Positions 26,423-35,980 of a DNA stretch of 64,000 bases are shown one piece after another. This DNA comes from Neobacillus mesonae (lineage in GTDB: Bacteria > Bacillota > Bacilli > Paenibacillales > Paenibacillaceae): assembly GCA_023715865.1 (NCBI GenBank), contig JAMBOW010000001.1, forward strand, positions 496,001-560,000, in the 5' to 3' direction. Under the pieces are notes generated by a model. The model did not search any database, was not told the DNA's origin, and saw nothing but the letters and a program-made list of their open reading frames with translations. A program made the position numbers and the translations under genes. Positions within the stretch are counted from its first letter, which is position 1. Every line of letters begins with the position of its first letter.

Positions 26423-26905
26423 ATGAAGATCCAGATTAAGCAAGCGAAGGCAGATCAGCTTCACATCGTTCATCGGATGATGAGAGAGGCGTTTGAAGAA
26501 TATCGGGATGTGTTATTTCCACCTTCCGGAGCACTCATAGAAGAAGTTGTGGACATTCAACGTAAGATAGAAGTCAACAATGGCGGTGCAATTTTAGTAT
26601 GGCTCAATGATGAACCTGTCGGTTCTGCTCAATATTATGTGAAAGAGGATTATTTGTATATTGGCAGGGTCTCTGTTATCAAGAAAGCTAGAGGTAACGG
26701 AATCGGCAAGCAAATCATACAGTATTTTGAACGTTTCGGTGCAGACCAGGAGGCTGGCTGGTTACGAATCGGGGTTCGTTTATCAATACCTGAGAACATA
26801 ACGTTTTATAAAAAGCTTGGCTTTGAAGTCACTGAAGAGCATGAATATCCGGAGAAGACGGACAGATGGTATATTATGACGAAAAGGATTGTTCATAAAT
26901 CATGA
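26423..26905 (+). CDS. GNAT N-acetyltransferase
   Basis: Acetyltransferase of 160 residues. Motif A reads VSVIKKARGNGIGKQIIQYF (acetyl-CoA loop), followed by the motif-B segment NITFYKKLGFEVTEEHEYP, the usual C-terminal signature. Substrate unknown. Its 3' end overlaps that of the convergent protease gene by 6 bases, and no terminator separates them. Confidence 0.85.
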   Translation: MKIQIKQAKADQLHIVHRMMREAFEEYRDVLFPPSGALIEEVVDIQRKIEVNNGGAILVWLNDEPVGSAQYYVKEDYLYIGRVSVIKKARGNGIGKQIIQYFERFGADQEAGWLRIGVRLSIPENITFYKKLGFEVTEEHEYPEKTDRWYIMTKRIVHKS

Positions 26906-28069
26906 AACTGGCTGCTGCACCGCTCTTAAAGCATTAATCCGCCCATGTGCCCAGTAGGTGCCTGTACCCGGAATAGGATCGCAAGTAAATACAATACAAT
27001 CCCGGACATTTATGTTGGATCTGCCTTGAGATGCGAGCAGTGCTGCAAGTCCTGCCACATGAGGTGCCGCCATGGAGGTACCGCTTAAATAAGCAAAGCT
27101 GCTTCCCAAATAGGTTGATACAATCTGATCACCAGGCGCAGCTACATCAACCCACGAGCCGTAATTGGAGAAGCCTGATTTAACGTCGGACGCGTTCACG
27201 GATGCGACGGCTACAACGCCCGGGAGATAGGCGGGATAGACAGGCGACGATGTATTTTCGTTACCGGCAGCTGCGATGACGACGGCCCCCCGATCCCATG
27301 CATATTGCACGGCAGCTTCGAGAAACGAATCATTCGCCGGAGAACCAAGACTTAGGTTGACGACATGTGCTCCATTATTGGCTGCATAGACGATGCCGTT
27401 CGCCACACTGGACAGTAAACCTGAGCCGCTGTTATCTAGTGATCGGATTGGGATGATAGAAGCAAGGGGTGCCATGCCGGCGATACCAAGACCGTTATTG
27501 GTTGCAGCTGCCGCAATCCCTGCGACATGCGTTCCGTGCCCGTTGCCATCGCTTGGGTTAGGATCCCAATCTACATAGTCATAACCTGGTAGCAACTTCC
27601 CTGCCAATTCGGGATGGTTAAGCTGCACACCCGTATCCACGATTGCGATTCGAATTCCTCCAGCGCTTTGTGTAATATCCCATGCTGCAGGAGCCTGAAC
27701 TTTCTGAGGACCATACTGATAACCAGGGTAAAACGGATCATTCGGAGTATATATTGCTCTATATTCATGATTTGGTTCAGCAAACTCGATCAGATCGTGC
27801 TTTGAATATTGGTTAAGCATTCTGCGCATTTTTCGTTTGGAATTTATACGAACCCAGCCTAAATCGTCATAGCTTTCCATTACTGCACATTTGGCTTTCT
27901 TGTGAAGAGCGTCCATATCTTCCTGCGATGTTCCGTCCAGAAACTTAATGATCAGCTCGTTTGGAGCGTGCGGGTGGAATTTGCTGTCCGCTCTTCTATC
28001 TAAAAATCGATATATAAAGATAGAAAGTAAGATGATGGCGGCAAGAGACAAGCCTAACCATAGCCACAT
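26900..28069 (-). CDS. membrane-anchored subtilisin-like serine protease (S8)
   Basis: Serine endopeptidase of 389 residues. Residues 1-21 form an uncleaved-looking membrane anchor. Residues 36-105 resemble an inhibitor-like prodomain (ELIIKFLDGTSQEDMDAL, IEFAEPNHEYRA). The mature S8 domain has D145 (IAIVDTGV), H178 (NGHGTHVAG), oxyanion N270 and S332 (SGTSMAAPH). The sequence is thermitase-like. It probably acts at the cell surface. GAGGAGG precedes the ATG. C62 lies in the prodomain and C361 and C367 in the C-terminal region. Confidence 0.92.
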   Translation of the reverse strand: MWLWLGLSLAAIILLSIFIYRFLDRRADSKFHPHAPNELIIKFLDGTSQEDMDALHKKAKCAVMESYDDLGWVRINSKRKMRRMLNQYSKHDLIEFAEPNHEYRAIYTPNDPFYPGYQYGPQKVQAPAAWDITQSAGGIRIAIVDTGVQLNHPELAGKLLPGYDYVDWDPNPSDGNGHGTHVAGIAAAATNNGLGIAGMAPLASIIPIRSLDNSGSGLLSSVANGIVYAANNGAHVVNLSLGSPANDSFLEAAVQYAWDRGAVVIAAAGNENTSSPVYPAYLPGVVAVASVNASDVKSGFSNYGSWVDVAAPGDQIVSTYLGSSFAYLSGTSMAAPHVAGLAALLASQGRSNINVRDCIVFTCDPIPGTGTYWAHGRINALRAVQQPVS

Positions 28070-28256
28070 AACAATTCCTCCTCTATGAAGAAAGTAGAAG
28101 ACTCGGAATATTGTATGTGGAACATATCGATCAGCTTGGACTTCTTGGTATGAAGATGGTTTATAGATTTTACTAGCATTGCCGAATTTAATCGTAGCTT
28201 TTTTGACTTAAGTAACGTTTACTAAGTAGAAACGAATGCGTCATGGAGGAGAATAC

Positions 28257-29135
28257 ATGAGAAAAATACTGATTCTTGGCGGAACCCGCTTTTTTGGTAA
28301 AAGATTAGTTGAAGATCTGCTTCATAATAAAGATGCTGAAATTACAGTCGCAACACGCGGCAACACTCCAACCCCTTTTGAAGAAGCTGTAAAACATCTT
28401 GTCATAGACCGTGAGAATGCAGATAGCTTGCGGCTTGCAGCATTGGCAGAGGAATGGGATGTGGTTTACGATAATATTTGCTACTCCCCGGATGCTGCTC
28501 TTGATGCAGTAAAGCTTTTTGAAGGCAGAACGAAGAGGTATGTCTTTACATCCAGTTTATCCGTCTACGATGCTGGCACGAAGGATTCTTTTGTTGAAGA
28601 GGATTTTGATCCGTATACTTACCGCATACATTATGGCAGCCGTGACCATTTTACTTACCAGGAAGGTAAAAGACAGGCAGAAGCGGTATTTGTGCAAAAG
28701 GCTTCATTTCCGGTTATATGCGTACGTTTTCCTATCGTTCTAGGGGCAGATGATTATACGAAGCGGCTGCATTTTCATGTTGAACATATCGAAGAGGGTA
28801 AAGCCATCGGCCTGCCGAATCTTGAAGCGCATATGGGCTTTATTCATTCACCGGAAGCAGCACGTTTTCTGGCATGGGCAGGAGAGGGCAATATAGACGG
28901 ACCAGTTAACGCAGCATCTAATGGCACAATTTCACTAGGGCAGCTCATTCACCTTATTGAGAAGGAAACGGGTAAGCAGGCTGAAATACAGAAAGATGCA
29001 GGTGAAGAGCATGCCTCTCCGTTCGGAATAGAGTCATCCTGGTTTATGGACACGAACAAAGCTGTCAAAGCAGGGTTTAAGTTTGATGATCTGAACCATT
29101 GGCTGCCTGACTTAATCCAACAGCTAACACGGTGA
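28257..29135 (+). CDS. NAD-dependent epimerase/dehydratase family protein
   Basis: Extended SDR-like protein of 292 residues. The nucleotide-binding start is KILILGGTRFFGKRLVEDLL. It has FTSSLSVYDAG and later YQEGKRQAE (possible Y-x-x-x-K), and FPIVLGADDYTKRLHFHVEHI near the middle. Family roles range from sugar-nucleotide epimerisation to RNA-binding chloroplast-like proteins; none can be assigned. The ATG at 28257 has GGAGGA 7 bases upstream, better than the in-frame ATG at 28236. Confidence 0.85.
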   Translation: MRKILILGGTRFFGKRLVEDLLHNKDAEITVATRGNTPTPFEEAVKHLVIDRENADSLRLAALAEEWDVVYDNICYSPDAALDAVKLFEGRTKRYVFTSSLSVYDAGTKDSFVEEDFDPYTYRIHYGSRDHFTYQEGKRQAEAVFVQKASFPVICVRFPIVLGADDYTKRLHFHVEHIEEGKAIGLPNLEAHMGFIHSPEAARFLAWAGEGNIDGPVNAASNGTISLGQLIHLIEKETGKQAEIQKDAGEEHASPFGIESSWFMDTNKAVKAGFKFDDLNHWLPDLIQQLTR

Positions 29136-29173
29136 AGCTTAGTCTAAGCAAAAAACATACCATCCTTTTACTT

Positions 29174-29204
29174 AAAACAGATGATATTGCCTGTTTTCTT
29201 TTAT
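29174..29204 (+). terminator. intrinsic terminator
   Basis: AAAACAG pairs with CTGTTTT and is followed by CTTTTATT. It serves the epimerase gene. Confidence 0.65.
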
Positions 29205-29217
29205 TAGATAATTCAAT

Positions 29218-29263
29218 AGAAAGAACACTCCACATGCGTATTTAGCAATGGGAGTGTTCTTTG
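29218..29263. terminator. terminator-like hairpin of the SLH protein gene
   Basis: AAGAACACTCC (29221-29231) pairs with GGAGTGTTCTT (29251-29261). It lies just beyond the stop of the minus-strand gene. Confidence 0.65.
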
Positions 29264-29273
29264 TGTTTAAGAT

Positions 29274-31397
29274 CTATTCATTTTGTGAAGCAGGTCCGGC
29301 TTGTGCCTGCTCGGAAGCAAGTGCGGCCGCGATCTGATCCGTAGGCTGGGTAAACAATTTATAAATGATAGCTGCACTTTCTTGAAGGATGAGCGGTTTC
29401 TGGGATAGGAAATCGGCAGATCCATCTGCATTCAATGTGACTTCTGGTCCGTAAATACCAAGTCCGACCATCATTTTGACTGCAGGAGCAGCCCATTCAT
29501 CTGTACTGCCTGACAGCTTTACGTTAGTGAACAATTCATCCGGGTACTGAAGTTTGTAAATTCTCCAGAGCATTACAGCGGCTTCCTGTCTTGTGATGGT
29601 TTGATCCGGCTTGAATTGACCTTGATCCACCAGCATACCGAGCTCGTAACCTGCCTGGATGTAACCCGCAGAAGGATGGCTGGACCAATCCGTATTCGCC
29701 GGAGGTGCCGTTTTACTCTCAGGTATACCGCTGATCTCTAGAATCTGCTTCACGAATTCAGCACGAGTTACAGCATTTTTAGGGTAAAAAGCTGCAGTTG
29801 AATCATTAGGATAATATCCTAGTGATTGCAGTCCATAGATGGCTTCAGCATATGGGCTTTCCGGATTCACATCCTTGAATCCAGCTGGTTTATCACCCTT
29901 ACGTTCATAACCCATAGGGTTTAGATAAGGTTCTTTCAGATAAATGCTGCCGTCTGGCTTTTCTGTGACAGCTGTAAATTGACCGCTGATCTCATCGACA
30001 AAAAGATTGTCATCTACTTGAATTAATGTACGAAGCCCTAGAAACGCATCGGATATCGCCATTTTTCCAGCAGACTCCTCAGTGCCTGATAACGAGGTTA
30101 CGATTGTACTTAGCCTTAAATCCGAATAGAGACCAGTATAACGCTGCAGCTCTTCGGCAGATTGCGGCTCAAAATCACCTAGCTCGGCCGGTTCTGCATA
30201 TTGCGGGAAGAACTCTCCAATAAATGCAGGGTAGAATAGATTACGTAATGCTCCTGCCTGATTATACGTAAGAAAGACACCTGTATTTTGTTCAGGAATA
30301 AGGAAGAGATAAGAGCTGAATCCGATCAGATCTCCTGCTTTCGTAATAATCTTGGAGCTGCTTCCAGCTCCCGGCAATTGGAATGGTGCTTCAAAGCCGT
30401 ACGTCGTATCCGGCAGCAATGGATGGATCGATGAACGATACGTTTCCATGCTGTTTACTGTAGAGTCAGACAAGATACGGTAAGAACCGGCTTCTCCTCC
30501 GTTCAAGAAGGCAATCATAAATTTCCCGATATCCTCTGCTGTCGACATCATACCGCCATGTGGCATCGGATTTGGAGAAATAGCATACAGCTCAAGGGGG
30601 CTCTTCGCAGCATCGTATCCGGTTGCAAGCTGTTCCTTGAACTTATCATTAAGTAAGAAGCTGCTGTTCTCCATCTCGAGAGGTTTAAAAATATGGTCTT
30701 GCATGTAGTCCTCAAACGGCTCTCCGCTGACATTTTGGACAATCAGTCCTAATAGAAGCGAAGCGAAGTTATCGTACATATAGGAGCTTCCCGGTTCACG
30801 AACGACAGGAGGCATATGTTCACGGACATAATCCTCAATAGATATGTACTTGTCAAAATCGGTATGGATATCTTCCTGCTGTGGATCCCGGATCTCAAAT
30901 CCGGTTGTATGTGTAAGCAGATGCTCTATCGTGACCGGTTTATCAAAAGGATTATCGAACTCGAGACCATCCACATACTTTTGAAAGTCAGCTTTAAGAT
31001 CGATCTTTCCTTCTTCGACCAGCTGCATAATCGCCACCGCAGTGAAAGTCTTAGATACAGAAGCAACACGGAAGGCCGTTTCTTCCGGATTAACTGGAGT
31101 TTGCTTCTCAGCATCCGAATAGCCATACCCTTTCTGTGCAATGACATTGCCGTCTTTGACAATCACAACAGATGCTCCTACATACTGAGACTTAGCTTCA
31201 GGTGAGTTGAAAAACTTTTCCAGAAAAGCAGAAGCTGTCTCGGAATTTAACTCTGGTGCATTCTGGGATACGACAGTTGCTGTGGGTTGCTCTTCTGCCA
31301 AGGCAGAAGGGGCAACAGGCCCTAATACAAGCGCTGAAGCAAGAAAGATTCCAGCGAGTGATTTGCCACGCCTGTTGAGGGTAGATTTGAGTTTCAT
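29274..31397 (-). CDS. serine beta-lactamase-fold hydrolase with SLH domains
   Basis: Exported surface protein of 707 residues. The signal peptide ends near SALA34. Residues 55-400 form a class C beta-lactamase/penicillin-binding fold: S113-V-S-K116, Y208-D-N210 and the HGG triad. Such proteins are usually D-aminopeptidases or esterases rather than true resistance enzymes. A linker domain follows, then SLH repeats at about 520-690 (FKDVNPESPYAEAIYGL, RAEFVKQIL, TITRQEAAVMLWRIYK) that would bind pyruvylated cell wall polymer. It probably remodels wall peptides. It is a single gene; an ATG at 31397 follows AAGGAGTGATGAG. Confidence 0.87.
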   Translation of the reverse strand: MKLKSTLNRRGKSLAGIFLASALVLGPVAPSALAEEQPTATVVSQNAPELNSETASAFLEKFFNSPEAKSQYVGASVVIVKDGNVIAQKGYGYSDAEKQTPVNPEETAFRVASVSKTFTAVAIMQLVEEGKIDLKADFQKYVDGLEFDNPFDKPVTIEHLLTHTTGFEIRDPQQEDIHTDFDKYISIEDYVREHMPPVVREPGSSYMYDNFASLLLGLIVQNVSGEPFEDYMQDHIFKPLEMENSSFLLNDKFKEQLATGYDAAKSPLELYAISPNPMPHGGMMSTAEDIGKFMIAFLNGGEAGSYRILSDSTVNSMETYRSSIHPLLPDTTYGFEAPFQLPGAGSSSKIITKAGDLIGFSSYLFLIPEQNTGVFLTYNQAGALRNLFYPAFIGEFFPQYAEPAELGDFEPQSAEELQRYTGLYSDLRLSTIVTSLSGTEESAGKMAISDAFLGLRTLIQVDDNLFVDEISGQFTAVTEKPDGSIYLKEPYLNPMGYERKGDKPAGFKDVNPESPYAEAIYGLQSLGYYPNDSTAAFYPKNAVTRAEFVKQILEISGIPESKTAPPANTDWSSHPSAGYIQAGYELGMLVDQGQFKPDQTITRQEAAVMLWRIYKLQYPDELFTNVKLSGSTDEWAAPAVKMMVGLGIYGPEVTLNADGSADFLSQKPLILQESAAIIYKLFTQPTDQIAAALASEQAQAGPASQNE

Positions 31398-31504
31398 CTC
31401 ATCACTCCTTATTTAGTTTGATATCCTGGAATAATCAGGAATCATGAACAAGTATAACAGAGCCTTGTTAGAAGAAGGGCGAAATAAAGAAAATTACTTT
31501 TCAT

Positions 31505-32248
31505 TTATTTCCTTTTGGATGCTTCATAGAAATATACTGCTTTGTGAACCAGCCAAATGATAGACAGTAATATAATCGGGAATGGAGCAAATTGAAACAT
31601 AAGGGAGTACATAATCATAGCGATGATCGATCCGATCATCAGATAGTCCATAATTCGGAAAGAGCGATAAGCTGAGCGGTAGACCACCCATTTCTCGCCT
31701 TCGTCCAATTTTTCGAAAAACTGTTGATGAGCATGGGAAGCGTTCAAATCGAAAGCACGATCAGGAAAATGAAGATTGTACCGTTTAACTGTTCTGTTCT
31801 GCAGGGCAATTGAAATAACGACACTAAGAACAGCAGCTATGAAATTGATTAGACCAAATAGTTCCTCCTCAGCTAAAACACCTTCAAGAGATAAGTAATG
31901 GGCTAGTGCTAGGGCAACCCAGGTAAAAGGAACAATTACATTTATGCTGCTAATGATCAGCATTCTACCGACAGCCCGTTCAGCAGGCGAGTATAACTCG
32001 TCAGATTGTATATCAGGAGTACTCGTTTGCCTCGGTATTTTACTTAATCCAACGATGTTCCAGACAGATAAGAAGACAAACGTCAAGGCTAGCATAGCAA
32101 ACAGCATATCGTATTCATAAACGATGGACATGGTCCAAGTAAAATTAGCTGGAAGTTTAGGCAAAAGACTGGCACCGGTATAACCTATCAAACCTCCTCC
32201 AGCAGCGTATAATGGCATTTGAAGCCATTTTTTTATCTTTTTCTCCAT
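31505..32248 (-). CDS. DUF3169-like membrane protein
   Basis: Integral membrane protein of 247 residues with six predicted helices in three hairpins and a central cytoplasmic stretch (KRYNLHFPDRAFDLNASHAHQ). Size, topology and the directly upstream XRE regulator match DUF3169 proteins; the function is unknown. The ribosome binding site AAAGGTG lies within the end of the XRE gene, and only 4 bases separate them, so they form an operon. Confidence 0.65.
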   Translation of the reverse strand: MEKKIKKWLQMPLYAAGGGLIGYTGASLLPKLPANFTWTMSIVYEYDMLFAMLALTFVFLSVWNIVGLSKIPRQTSTPDIQSDELYSPAERAVGRMLIISSINVIVPFTWVALALAHYLSLEGVLAEEELFGLINFIAAVLSVVISIALQNRTVKRYNLHFPDRAFDLNASHAHQQFFEKLDEGEKWVVYRSAYRSFRIMDYLMIGSIIAMIMYSLMFQFAPFPIILLSIIWLVHKAVYFYEASKRK

Positions 32249-32252
32249 TTAC

Positions 32253-32459
32253 TTATTCACCTTTCAATTCAAAAATTTGTTCCACAGGTTCATTGAAAAC
32301 TGCGGCGATCTTCAGAGCTAGTACAATCGAAGGAGAATAATCACCGCGTTCGATTAATGCGATCGTTTGTCTTGATGCTCCTATGCGTATTGCAAGATCG
32401 CTCTGGGACATGCGCTCCCGGGCGCGCAGCTCCCGAACACGGTTATGAAGTTCGGACAC
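32253..32459 (-). CDS. small XRE-family (HTH_3) regulator
   Basis: DNA-binding protein of 68 residues consisting of a single HTH: MSQSDLAIRIGASRQTIALIERGDYSPSI, then ALKIAAVFNEPVEQIFEL. The start GTG at 32459 has AGGAGG 7 bases upstream, better than the TTG or ATG-like codons further up. It heads a two-gene operon with the DUF3169-like protein and probably represses it. Confidence 0.88.
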   Translation of the reverse strand: MSELHNRVRELRARERMSQSDLAIRIGASRQTIALIERGDYSPSIVLALKIAAVFNEPVEQIFELKGE

Positions 32460-32559
32460 GCACTCACCTCCTAACAAGAATGGTAAATTATAACTGTTAA
32501 TTTGTAAAGTATAATATACAAAATGACTATTTTTATTTGCATTCAGAGCTTTACACGCA

Positions 32560-32598
32560 GAAAAAATCAGAGCATCTTGGGTCAGATAAATGCTCTGC
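32560..32598 (-). terminator. intrinsic terminator (minus strand)
   Basis: CAGAGCAT (32568-32575) pairs with ATGCTCTG (32590-32597); on the minus strand the stem is followed by T6. It ends the phosphoesterase-DMT operon. Confidence 0.8.
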
Positions 32599-32639
32599 TA
32601 ATTAGGCGATATTAAGATTAAGATGTCATCTGATTTAAA

Positions 32640-33503
32640 TCAACCCCACATCCCGATAAGCAAAATGCCGCAGAATATGATGATGGAACAGCAAACCCGT
32701 CTAAACCCTTGCTGCTCTTTGAGCAGAAAAATTCCTAGAAAGGTCGCAAAAATAGTACCGATCTCCCTAAGCGGACCCATATGGGCTATCGGTGCATGCT
32801 GCATAGCGAATAAGAAAAGCAAATAAGAGCCTGGATTAAGCAACGCGCCAAGCATAATCGTCCGCTTATTCAACCGCCATTCCTTAGTGACCTGTTTAGA
32901 GGCCAATACCGCTGGGGTAAGTCCTGCAACAAAACCAATATTCGTCACTTCAAGCAGGGAAAGAGGGGAGAGGTGCTGAAGGTTGAGCTTATCTATAAAT
33001 ACGTAACAGGTCGTACATAGTCCTACACATAACGCCATGAATACAGGCTTCATATTCTCCTTGTTATTGTGATGCATTGACCGTCCAGCTTGTGATTCTG
33101 AACGGCTAAGGCCGACAAACCCGGCCAGCATGCATACAATTCCAAACCAGCCAAAGGAAGATAATGATTCCCCAAGGATGAGAACCCCGATGACAGGAAC
33201 GAGCAAAGTACTGGTTCCTCTCATAATAGGATACACTTGCGATAAATCGCCCATGTTATAGGTTCTTGAGAGAAGCGAGGAGTACAGTGCCTGTAAAGCA
33301 GCCGATAAGAGCAGCAAAGCATATGCACTTGCTGGGAGCGGCTGATACAACAGTTCATGGATAAGCACTGGCAGCAGTAGAACAGAAGGGATCATCATAA
33401 TGGTCCATAAAAACACACTTTTGTTCATGCTTTTCTTGGTAAACATGCTCCACACCGCATGTGCCATGCCTGAAGCAATAACGAGTAGTATCGATAATAC
33501 CAA
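32640..33503 (-). CDS. EamA-type (DMT) transporter
   Basis: Membrane transporter of 287 residues with ten predicted helices. It begins VLSILLVIASGMAHAVWSMFTKKS and has SRTYNMGDLSQVYPIMRGTSTL, a signature of this EamA branch, and its C-terminal counterpart AMQHAPIAHMGPLREIGTIFA. The start is TTG with AGGAG 10 bases upstream. It begins 14 bases after the metallophosphoesterase gene, so the two are co-transcribed. The cargo is unknown. Confidence 0.82.
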   Translation of the reverse strand: MVLSILLVIASGMAHAVWSMFTKKSMNKSVFLWTIMMIPSVLLLPVLIHELLYQPLPASAYALLLLSAALQALYSSLLSRTYNMGDLSQVYPIMRGTSTLLVPVIGVLILGESLSSFGWFGIVCMLAGFVGLSRSESQAGRSMHHNNKENMKPVFMALCVGLCTTCYVFIDKLNLQHLSPLSLLEVTNIGFVAGLTPAVLASKQVTKEWRLNKRTIMLGALLNPGSYLLFLFAMQHAPIAHMGPLREIGTIFATFLGIFLLKEQQGFRRVCCSIIIFCGILLIGMWG

Positions 33504-33516
33504 TGTGCTGCAGCTC

Positions 33517-34488
33517 CTATTCTTTAGATGCGACTAAACAGGCACTTGGAGTATGCTCCGGCTGTTGATGTATGACAGACCCGTCCTCCAGTCGAAGCCA
33601 GGTTTCGAAATGTTTCTGTCCCACCCTTAACTGGATGATACGAGCCCCTCTTGGGAAGCCCTCTTTGCCATAAGTGTTATAACCTGTGGCACGTCCGTAG
33701 CTTAACTGGATCCCATGCAGCAAACCTGTGTAGTCGTTGATATGATCATGACCGCAAAAGGTTCCTGACACATCCCCGATCTCCAGCAGGGCACTAAATA
33801 ATCCTGAATTGATCTGAGGTGAGCAGACGGCTTCATTTTTATACCCATAACAGGTTTCGGTTTCCCACATATGTTGATATTCAGGAATTGGAATATGAAA
33901 GAAAGCAAGAGCAGGCAGTTTCTCCTTCCGTTGAGCATTCCGTTTTGCCGATTCTTGCATTAGCCAGTTGATCTGACTGGGCTTGATCCAGTCATAACCT
34001 GGTACTTGGGGCTGCGATGAGTAACTGCCAGAGTCCAGAAAATAGAGATGAGCAGCCATATTGCCTTCCGCATCCATAATTTCAAGGACATAATTGCCCG
34101 ATCCTGGAAGTTCATCGGGACCAGGCTCCGCAACGTTGTATTGTTGTTCTAAGGCAACGTTCATCAATTCATCACGACTAATGTACTTTTCCGTGTCATG
34201 GTTTCCGAAGACGAATGCCCACGGCGTACCGGTGAGCTCTACTGCAGCAACAGCATCGCGAAATGACTGACGCGGATCATTACATTCTGTGTTACCTGGT
34301 GAAACAGGACCGGTATAGATGAGATCTCCAGTAAATACGACCAGATCCGGCTGTTCAGCAGATATAATATTCTGCATTAAAATACGGGTCTTTTGATCTT
34401 CTTCTCTACCGTCCATCCAGTGCAGGTCTGTAAATTGAACAATTCGAAAATGCCCATCATCTCTAAAAGATAACTGATGCTTCATCAA
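33517..34488 (-). CDS. metallophosphoesterase
   Basis: Calcineurin-like phosphoesterase of 323 residues with a two-metal centre: FTDLHW (metal Asp; His is shifted), VVFTGDLI, FGNHDTE, H in FFHIPI and GHDH. Members hydrolyse phosphomonoesters or diesters, and this DUF-type branch resembles purple-acid-phosphatase-like cytoplasmic enzymes. It can start at TTG 34488 or ATG 34485, both behind GAGGAG. No signal peptide is seen. It is in an operon with a DMT transporter and divergent from a DeoR regulator that may control it. Confidence 0.88.
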   Translation of the reverse strand: MMKHQLSFRDDGHFRIVQFTDLHWMDGREEDQKTRILMQNIISAEQPDLVVFTGDLIYTGPVSPGNTECNDPRQSFRDAVAAVELTGTPWAFVFGNHDTEKYISRDELMNVALEQQYNVAEPGPDELPGSGNYVLEIMDAEGNMAAHLYFLDSGSYSSQPQVPGYDWIKPSQINWLMQESAKRNAQRKEKLPALAFFHIPIPEYQHMWETETCYGYKNEAVCSPQINSGLFSALLEIGDVSGTFCGHDHINDYTGLLHGIQLSYGRATGYNTYGKEGFPRGARIIQLRVGQKHFETWLRLEDGSVIHQQPEHTPSACLVASKE

Positions 34489-34642
34489 GCAGATCTCCTC
34501 AATGTGGTAAATTCATCATTACCATTCGTGTTGTTTTATGTGCTTTAATGTGGAATTAGAATCGATTGTATATCTCTATGTAAAGGCTGTCAATCCCTTT
34601 CCGAACCCATTATCTAAATCCTTACTCTACTGAATACTAAAT

Positions 34643-34671
34643 TTGACTTATAGATCCAGCAAATATAAACT
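34643..34671 (+). promoter_or_regulatory. sigma-A type promoter of the DeoR gene
   Basis: TTGACT (34643-34648), a 17-base spacer, then TAAACT (34666-34671). Its position excludes the far-upstream ATG at 34671 as translation start. Confidence 0.45.
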
Positions 34672-34760
34672 TGTTAAAAAGCAACATCAATTCATACGGT
34701 CTGTTTAGGAATCCACAATACATATTAGATATAAAAATTACTGGAGGAAATAGAGATCCG

Positions 34761-35528
34761 ATGTCTTTGACCTATGAAGAACGTAAGCAAACGATCTTGA
34801 GTCAGCTGAACACAGAGGGGAAGGTTCAGGTGTATGCGTTGGCTAAAATTTTTGATGTTTCAACTGAGACGATCCGAAGAGATTTAGATCGATTAGAGAA
34901 GGAAGGGAAGCTTCGAAAGGTTTATGGCGGAGCAGTCAGTGTACGGTCTGGTATAACTGAGCCAGCATTTCGAAATAGAACACTGCAGCACCTCGCTGAA
35001 AAGCAGGCAATTGGAACAAGGGCGGCGTCACTTGTCGAGGACGGTGAGACGGTATTGCTTGATAATGGAACAACTACACTTGAAATTATGAGACAGCTTA
35101 TGGATCGTGCAGAAGTGACGGTTATTACCAATTCTGTTCCGATTATGGCATGTGCCCTCGATGGATTTAAAGGGAAATTCATTTTTGCAGGAGGGGAAAT
35201 CAACCTGAATGTTCAGGCAGCTACAGGAGGAATTTCTCATACCCTGCTGCATCAATTTAAAGTGAACAAAGCCTTCATATCTGCGGGCGGAGTCTCCATG
35301 TCCGACGGAGTAACCGATTATTTGCTTGAGGAGGCGCTTCTATCCAGGACTATGATGGAAAGAAGTGAGGAATCTATACTTGTTGCAGATTATTCAAAGT
35401 TTGGACAGTCGACATTTGCACAAATAGCTAAAGTTGAGCAATTTTCTATGGTAATTACCGATCAGAATTGCACAAAAGAATGGAAGAATTTGCTTCATAA
35501 GATGGATATTGAACTGATTACAGTATGA
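34761..35528 (+). CDS. DeoR family transcriptional regulator
   Basis: Sugar-phosphate-responsive repressor of 255 residues. The N-terminal HTH reads KVQVYALAKIFDVSTETIRRDLDRLEKEGKLRKVYGGAV, which is the DeoR signature. The C-terminal ligand domain has VLLDNGTTTLEIMRQL, VITNSVPIM, ADYSKFGQ and VITD near the end, as in phosphosugar-binding members. GGAGG is 13 bases before the ATG, a long spacing, but no better start exists. It is divergent from the metallophosphoesterase operon. Confidence 0.92.
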   Translation: MSLTYEERKQTILSQLNTEGKVQVYALAKIFDVSTETIRRDLDRLEKEGKLRKVYGGAVSVRSGITEPAFRNRTLQHLAEKQAIGTRAASLVEDGETVLLDNGTTTLEIMRQLMDRAEVTVITNSVPIMACALDGFKGKFIFAGGEINLNVQAATGGISHTLLHQFKVNKAFISAGGVSMSDGVTDYLLEEALLSRTMMERSEESILVADYSKFGQSTFAQIAKVEQFSMVITDQNCTKEWKNLLHKMDIELITV

Positions 35529-35545
35529 GAGCCAGCGGCATAAGC

Positions 35546-35980
35546 TTAGCTGGCTAATTTTGCTGATTTTTTTATAAGACGCTCCATTAGAGAATATATC
35601 AATCCTATGAAAGCAAAAATAATGACTGAAGATTTCACCTGAAGTTCGTAGCCGCTGTAATGGGAATACTGTTCATAAAAGAACCAAGCTCCGAAAGACG
35701 CTCCAATCACAATCATAATTATGTGTTGAATCCATTTGGATTTCATCCATCTATGAAAGAGCAGAGATAACGGCAGAAATATAATAGGATAGACTGCAAT
35801 GGAAGGCAGGGTAACAGTGATCGCAATTACGATTAAATAGGGCAGCCCCAAATTGCGCAATCCGAAGTATTCGGTGGTTGTTATCTTATATCCTTCGGTC
35901 ATTTCAACTGCTAGGGCACCTGTACTGACTAGAGCAGCAAATATAACCCAGATAAATAGATAATGCTTATATTCCTTCAT
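35546..35980 (-). CDS. small hypothetical membrane protein
   Basis: 144 residues with four predicted helices (about residues 6-25, 48-70, 85-103 and 117-135) and an outside loop with tyrosines. No family is recognised. The frame opens at 36052, but the ATG at 35980 has AGGCGGTG 8 bases upstream and begins directly with a membrane helix, so the shorter form is chosen. It is convergent with the DeoR gene. Confidence 0.55.
   Translation of the reverse strand: MKEYKHYLFIWVIFAALVSTGALAVEMTEGYKITTTEYFGLRNLGLPYLIVIAITVTLPSIAVYPIIFLPLSLLFHRWMKSKWIQHIIMIVIGASFGAWFFYEQYSHYSGYELQVKSSVIIFAFIGLIYSLMERLIKKSAKLAS

Noticed and set aside
34671-34760. 30-codon upstream extension of the DeoR gene
   Set aside because: The ATG coincides with the predicted -10 box and would not be transcribed; the family N-terminus begins at 34761.
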